Source: Spirochaetaceae bacterium (GTDB lineage Bacteria; Spirochaetota; Spirochaetia; Treponematales; Breznakiellaceae). Taken from it: a stretch of 6,980 bases of DNA. Position numbers and translations under genes: made by a program. Below, piece by piece: positions 5,022-6,980 of the stretch (its first letter is position 1; each line of letters starts with the position of its first letter). The notes under the pieces are model-generated. The model was given only the letters and a program-made list of their open reading frames with translations, searched no databases and was not told where the DNA came from. The stretch covers positions 1 through 6,980 of the forward strand of contig JAITHF010000076.1 in assembly GCA_031280115.1 (NCBI GenBank), written 5' to 3'.

Positions 5022-6620
5022 GTGAAGCGGAAAACGCCGCGGCTTGTATACGCCTGCGCGGGCATGGGATTTCTGCTCCTGCTCTGGGAACTTGCCTCCC
5101 GCCTTGCAGGGAGCGACCTCATATTCCCCGGCCCCCTTCAAGTCCTGCGCCAGTTTATCCGTATCGCCGGCACGCCGGGCTTTTTTCTTGCCCTGGTTCA
5201 CAGTTTCTTCCGCGTGATTCTGGGAACCGGCATCGCCGCGCCTCTGGGACTGGGCATAGGAATTGCCGCTGGATTGGATGAACGGGCGGCGGCCTTTTTC
5301 AAGCCCTTTTTCTCGGTTATTGCCGCCACGCCGGTCATGTCGGTCATACTTATCGCGTTTCTCGCCCTGGGTGCGGAACGCACGCCGGTCTTTACGGGCT
5401 TTCTCATGGTGTTTCCTGTGGCCGCGGCGAGCGCATCTGAAGGCATTGCCTCGGTTGATGCAGGTTTGCGGGAGCTTTTCAGGGTTTTTTCCCTGCCCCG
5501 CAATGACCGGTTCAGATACCTCTATATGCCGAGTGTCATGCCGTTCATGCTGGCCGCGCTCAGAAGCGGCCTTTCGCTCTGCTGGAAAGCGGTGGCAGCC
5601 GCTGAAGTGCTGGTGCAGCCCCTGCGGGGGCTGGGGACGGATATGCAGCGCGCCAAGGCCCAGCTTGAAACGCCGGAGCTTTTTGCCTGGACCGCTGCCG
5701 CGGTGACTGCCGCAGCCCTGTCCCAGATGCCGTTGTCCCTGCTCGGCAGGCTTTTGCCCCGGGCTTTCCATCTTAAAGCGGCGCACGCCGGCGCTGCCGC
5801 CGAAGCGCCGGCAGGCGGGAAGGCGCGGATTCGTATCGAAAACCTTTCTTTCGGCTTCGGGGGCGTGGGGGAAAAACCTCTTTTTGACAATTTTTCCTTG
5901 AGCCTGGGGGAAGAAAACCCCGCGGTGATTCTGGGGCCCTCAGGCTGCGGGAAGACCACGCTCCTGCGCCTTATGGCCGGCCTTGCATCGCCCTGGTCAG
6001 GCGCGGCGTCTGCCGGCGATGAGGATTACCTCAGTGAAAAGAGTGAAAAAAATAAAAAAAATAAAAAAGCCCGCAGGATTTCTTTTGTGTTCCAAGAGCC
6101 GCGCCTTCTCCCGTGGCTCACGGTTTGGGAAAACGCGCTCTTGCCGGTAAAAAATATCCTGCGGCCAAAAGAGGCGGAGGAACGGGCATCGCGTTTTCTG
6201 AAGATGGCCTCACTCACGGATAAAGCCGGCGCGTACCCTGACGCGCTTTCCGGCGGAGAGAAGCAGCGCGCCGCCCTTGCCAGAGCCTTTATCTATCCTG
6301 CGGGGATTACTTTTCTGGACGAACCGTTTCAGTCTCTTGACATCCCCTTGCGGATGGAGCTTATGGAAATGACCCTCCGGCTCCTCAAAGCCGAGCCGCG
6401 GCTTCTTGTGGCAGTTACCCATGACCCCAGGGAAGCGGTATTTTTAGGCCGGCGGATTATCGTGTTAGGCGCCGCGCCCCGGGGGATCGTGTTTGACGGG
6501 CAGGGGCGGGCCTACGGTTCGCCGGAAGCAGGGGCGCTGGAAGGGCGGCTCCTCCAAGCCCTCTGCCAAGAGGTTTCAGGCGCCGGAGCGGAGAAACAGC
6601 GCGGAATTTCGAGCGCCTGA
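5022..6620 (+). CDS. Fused ABC importer permease and ATP-binding protein
   Basis: This 532-residue protein carries both the membrane and the ATPase parts of an SsuBC/TauBC-like importer, usually two separate proteins. Residues 1 to about 250 are a permease domain with about six membrane segments and an EAA-type loop (RYLYMPSVMPFMLAALRSG, about 168-186) that would contact the ATPase. An Ala-rich linker leads into a complete nucleotide-binding domain from about 270: Walker A GPSGCGKTT (305-313), Q-loop Q358 in FVFQEPRLLPWLTVWEN, signature LSGGEKQR (409-416), Walker B ITFLDEP (D433, E434) and switch H467 in VTHDPREA. A homodimer would give two permease and two ATPase domains. Between Walker A and the Q-loop sits a polar Lys/Asn-rich insert (about 338-352) encoded by A-runs. 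The GTG start at 5022 is 3 bases after the binding-protein stop, with no clear ribosome binding site; the ATG at 5064 would cut into the first membrane segment. The substrate is unknown. Confidence 0.9.
   Translation: MKRKTPRLVYACAGMGFLLLLWELASRLAGSDLIFPGPLQVLRQFIRIAGTPGFFLALVHSFFRVILGTGIAAPLGLGIGIAAGLDERAAAFFKPFFSVIAATPVMSVILIAFLALGAERTPVFTGFLMVFPVAAASASEGIASVDAGLRELFRVFSLPRNDRFRYLYMPSVMPFMLAALRSGLSLCWKAVAAAEVLVQPLRGLGTDMQRAKAQLETPELFAWTAAAVTAAALSQMPLSLLGRLLPRAFHLKAAHAGAAAEAPAGGKARIRIENLSFGFGGVGEKPLFDNFSLSLGEENPAVILGPSGCGKTTLLRLMAGLASPWSGAASAGDEDYLSEKSEKNKKNKKARRISFVFQEPRLLPWLTVWENALLPVKNILRPKEAEERASRFLKMASLTDKAGAYPDALSGGEKQRAALARAFIYPAGITFLDEPFQSLDIPLRMELMEMTLRLLKAEPRLLVAVTHDPREAVFLGRRIIVLGAAPRGIVFDGQGRAYGSPEAGALEGRLLQALCQEVSGAGAEKQRGISSA
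6046..6068 (+). repeat. A-rich tract (A7-T-A8-T-A6) inside the ATPase coding region
   Basis: Three A-runs of seven, eight and six bases, separated by single Ts, encode the KNKKNKK part of the insert in the ATPase domain. Composition is sharply unlike the flanking GC-rich coding sequence. The frame remains open through it in this sequence. Confidence 0.85.
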
Positions 6621-6622
6621 TA

Positions 6623-6652
6623 TTGACATTCAAGAGGCAGAATCGTTATATT
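6623..6652 (+). promoter_or_regulatory. Sigma-70-type promoter of the tRNA-Leu gene
   Basis: A perfect -35 box TTGACA (6623-6628) and a -10 box TATATT (6647-6652) are 18 bases apart. Transcription would start near 6659-6660, about 12 bases before the tRNA. The -35 box begins three bases after the stop codon of the importer gene. Confidence 0.75.
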
Positions 6653-6671
6653 TTAAAACATCTTACTATAT

Positions 6672-6753
6672 GCGGCGATGGTGGAAGTGGTAGACACGCC
6701 AGCTTGAGGTGCTGGTGCCGAGAGGTATGGAAGTTCAAGTCTTCTTCGCCGCA
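6672..6753 (+). tRNA. tRNA-Leu (anticodon GAG)
   Basis: A full class II cloverleaf can be drawn by hand. The acceptor stem GCGGCGA (6672-6678) pairs with TCGCCGC (6746-6752), with discriminator A6753. The D stem is GTG/CAC (6681-6683 and 6695-6697). The anticodon stem CCAGC/GCTGG (6699-6703 and 6711-6715) carries loop TTGAGGT with GAG at 6706-6708. A long variable arm TGCC-GAGA-GGTA (6716-6727) is typical of leucine tRNA. The T stem GGAAG/CTTCT has loop TTCAAGT (6734-6740). The anticodon reads CUC and CUU. The 3' CCA is not encoded (ATT follows), so it must be added enzymatically. Confidence 0.96.
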
Positions 6754-6775
6754 ATTCCCAATACCATAATAAACA

Positions 6776-6819
6776 ACCCCCCTCTTTCTTCAAGAGGCGC
6801 GAAGCGCCCCCTGCGGGGG
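6776..6819 (+). repeat. Partial intergenic repeat, 3' part (copy 3)
   Basis: Starting about 22 bases after the tRNA, this stretch matches the 3' end of repeat copies 1 and 2: a C-run, CTTCAAGAGG and then CGCGAAGCGCC (6789-6808). It can form consecutive stems: CCTCTT/AAGAGG (6781-6786 and 6792-6797) or GGCGC/GCGCC (6796-6800 and 6804-6808), and CCCCC/GGGGG (6807-6811 and 6815-6819). No T-run follows, yet these stems may end the tRNA transcript. Confidence 0.65.
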
Positions 6820-6829
6820 ATTCAGGCGC

Positions 6830-6953
6830 TTCTCGCGGCGGGCAGGTTTGCGGGTTTAGTCACAACCCAGAAGCGGCGCCTCAGCGGAATTCGACGGCGT
6901 GAGTGGTGCAACGCAGGAAGCCTTTAGCGGGGGTTTGGGGCAGCCTCCGGCTG
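6830..6953 (+). repeat. Intergenic repeat, 5' part (copy 4, direct orientation)
   Basis: This stretch matches the head of the family. GTTTAGTCACAACC and then GAAGCGGCGCCTCA (6854-6883) correspond to 3949-3920 on the - strand. The following part (ATTCGA at 6889-6894, GCAGGAAGCC at 6913-6922, TTTAG then GGGGGTTTGGGG to 6940) corresponds to 3614-3669 of copy 1 with scattered, mostly transition-type differences. It then runs into CAGCC-TCC-GGCTG (6941-6953) in place of the 11-bp hairpin. Sequence from 6954 to the window end (6980) shows nothing I can name. Confidence 0.7.
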
Positions 6954-6980
6954 TTTCAGCAGTCGTGGTTTGCACTATGA

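Noticed and set aside
4947..5786. 279-residue open frame on the - strand opposite the permease
   Set aside because: It lies fully antisense to a gene with clear domain motifs, and its translation is rich in Arg/Lys/Gly with no recognisable fold. GC-rich coding DNA commonly leaves such frames open.
6709..6927. 72-residue open frame at the right end
   Set aside because: It starts inside the tRNA gene and continues through the intergenic repeat; its translation is repeat-derived.
6672..6980. tRNA-Leu as attachment site of an integrated element
   Set aside because: No integrase gene is in the window and no duplicate of the tRNA 3' end is seen downstream, only the intergenic repeat.

Overview
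The window is GC-rich bacterial chromosome with genes packed on the + strand. It contains a four-gene cluster (1-3573), a repeat-filled gap of about 450 bases, a two-gene ABC importer unit (4026-6620), a tRNA-Leu gene (6672-6753) and more repeat sequence to the window end. All recognised genes are of bacterial type. The frequent long antisense reading frames are what GC-rich coding DNA produces by itself. The taxon cannot be fixed from the sequence. A spirochaete of the Treponema type from an insect gut would fit my impression of gene style and intergenic repeats, but that is a guess.

Region 1 (1-3573) looks like one transcription unit entering from the left. It holds the C-terminal part of a beta-CASP metallo-beta-lactamase ribonuclease, a TrmH/RlmB-type 23S rRNA 2'-O-ribose methyltransferase, a cation diffusion facilitator and a prephenate dehydrogenase (tyrA). 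The first two genes are 4 bases apart and the next two junctions each overlap by 26 bases, so translational coupling is likely. The first two genes share an RNA-maturation theme; metal export and tyrosine synthesis have no obvious link to it.

Region 2 (3574-4025) has no gene I can support. It is built from two inverted copies of an intergenic repeat (about 3601-3717 on +, about 3815-3967 on -) around an AT-rich core of about 100 bases with terminator-like sequence. Both copies carry a perfect 11-bp hairpin at the same place but with different stem bases. The stem therefore appears conserved by paired changes.

Region 3 (4026-6620) encodes a secreted NMT1/SsuA-type solute-binding protein, followed after 3 bases by one polypeptide that fuses an importer permease domain to its ATPase. 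This pair could be a complete importer; its substrate is unknown. The ATPase part contains an A-rich, lysine/asparagine-rich insert that stands out from the surrounding GC-rich DNA.

Region 4 (6621-6980) has a strong promoter starting three bases after the ATPase stop codon, a tRNA-Leu(GAG) gene without an encoded CCA end, and then two partial copies of the same repeat family in direct orientation.

The repeat family (four full or partial copies here) and the fused importer with its A-tract are the items most worth following. I see no CRISPR array, transposase, phage gene or defence system.
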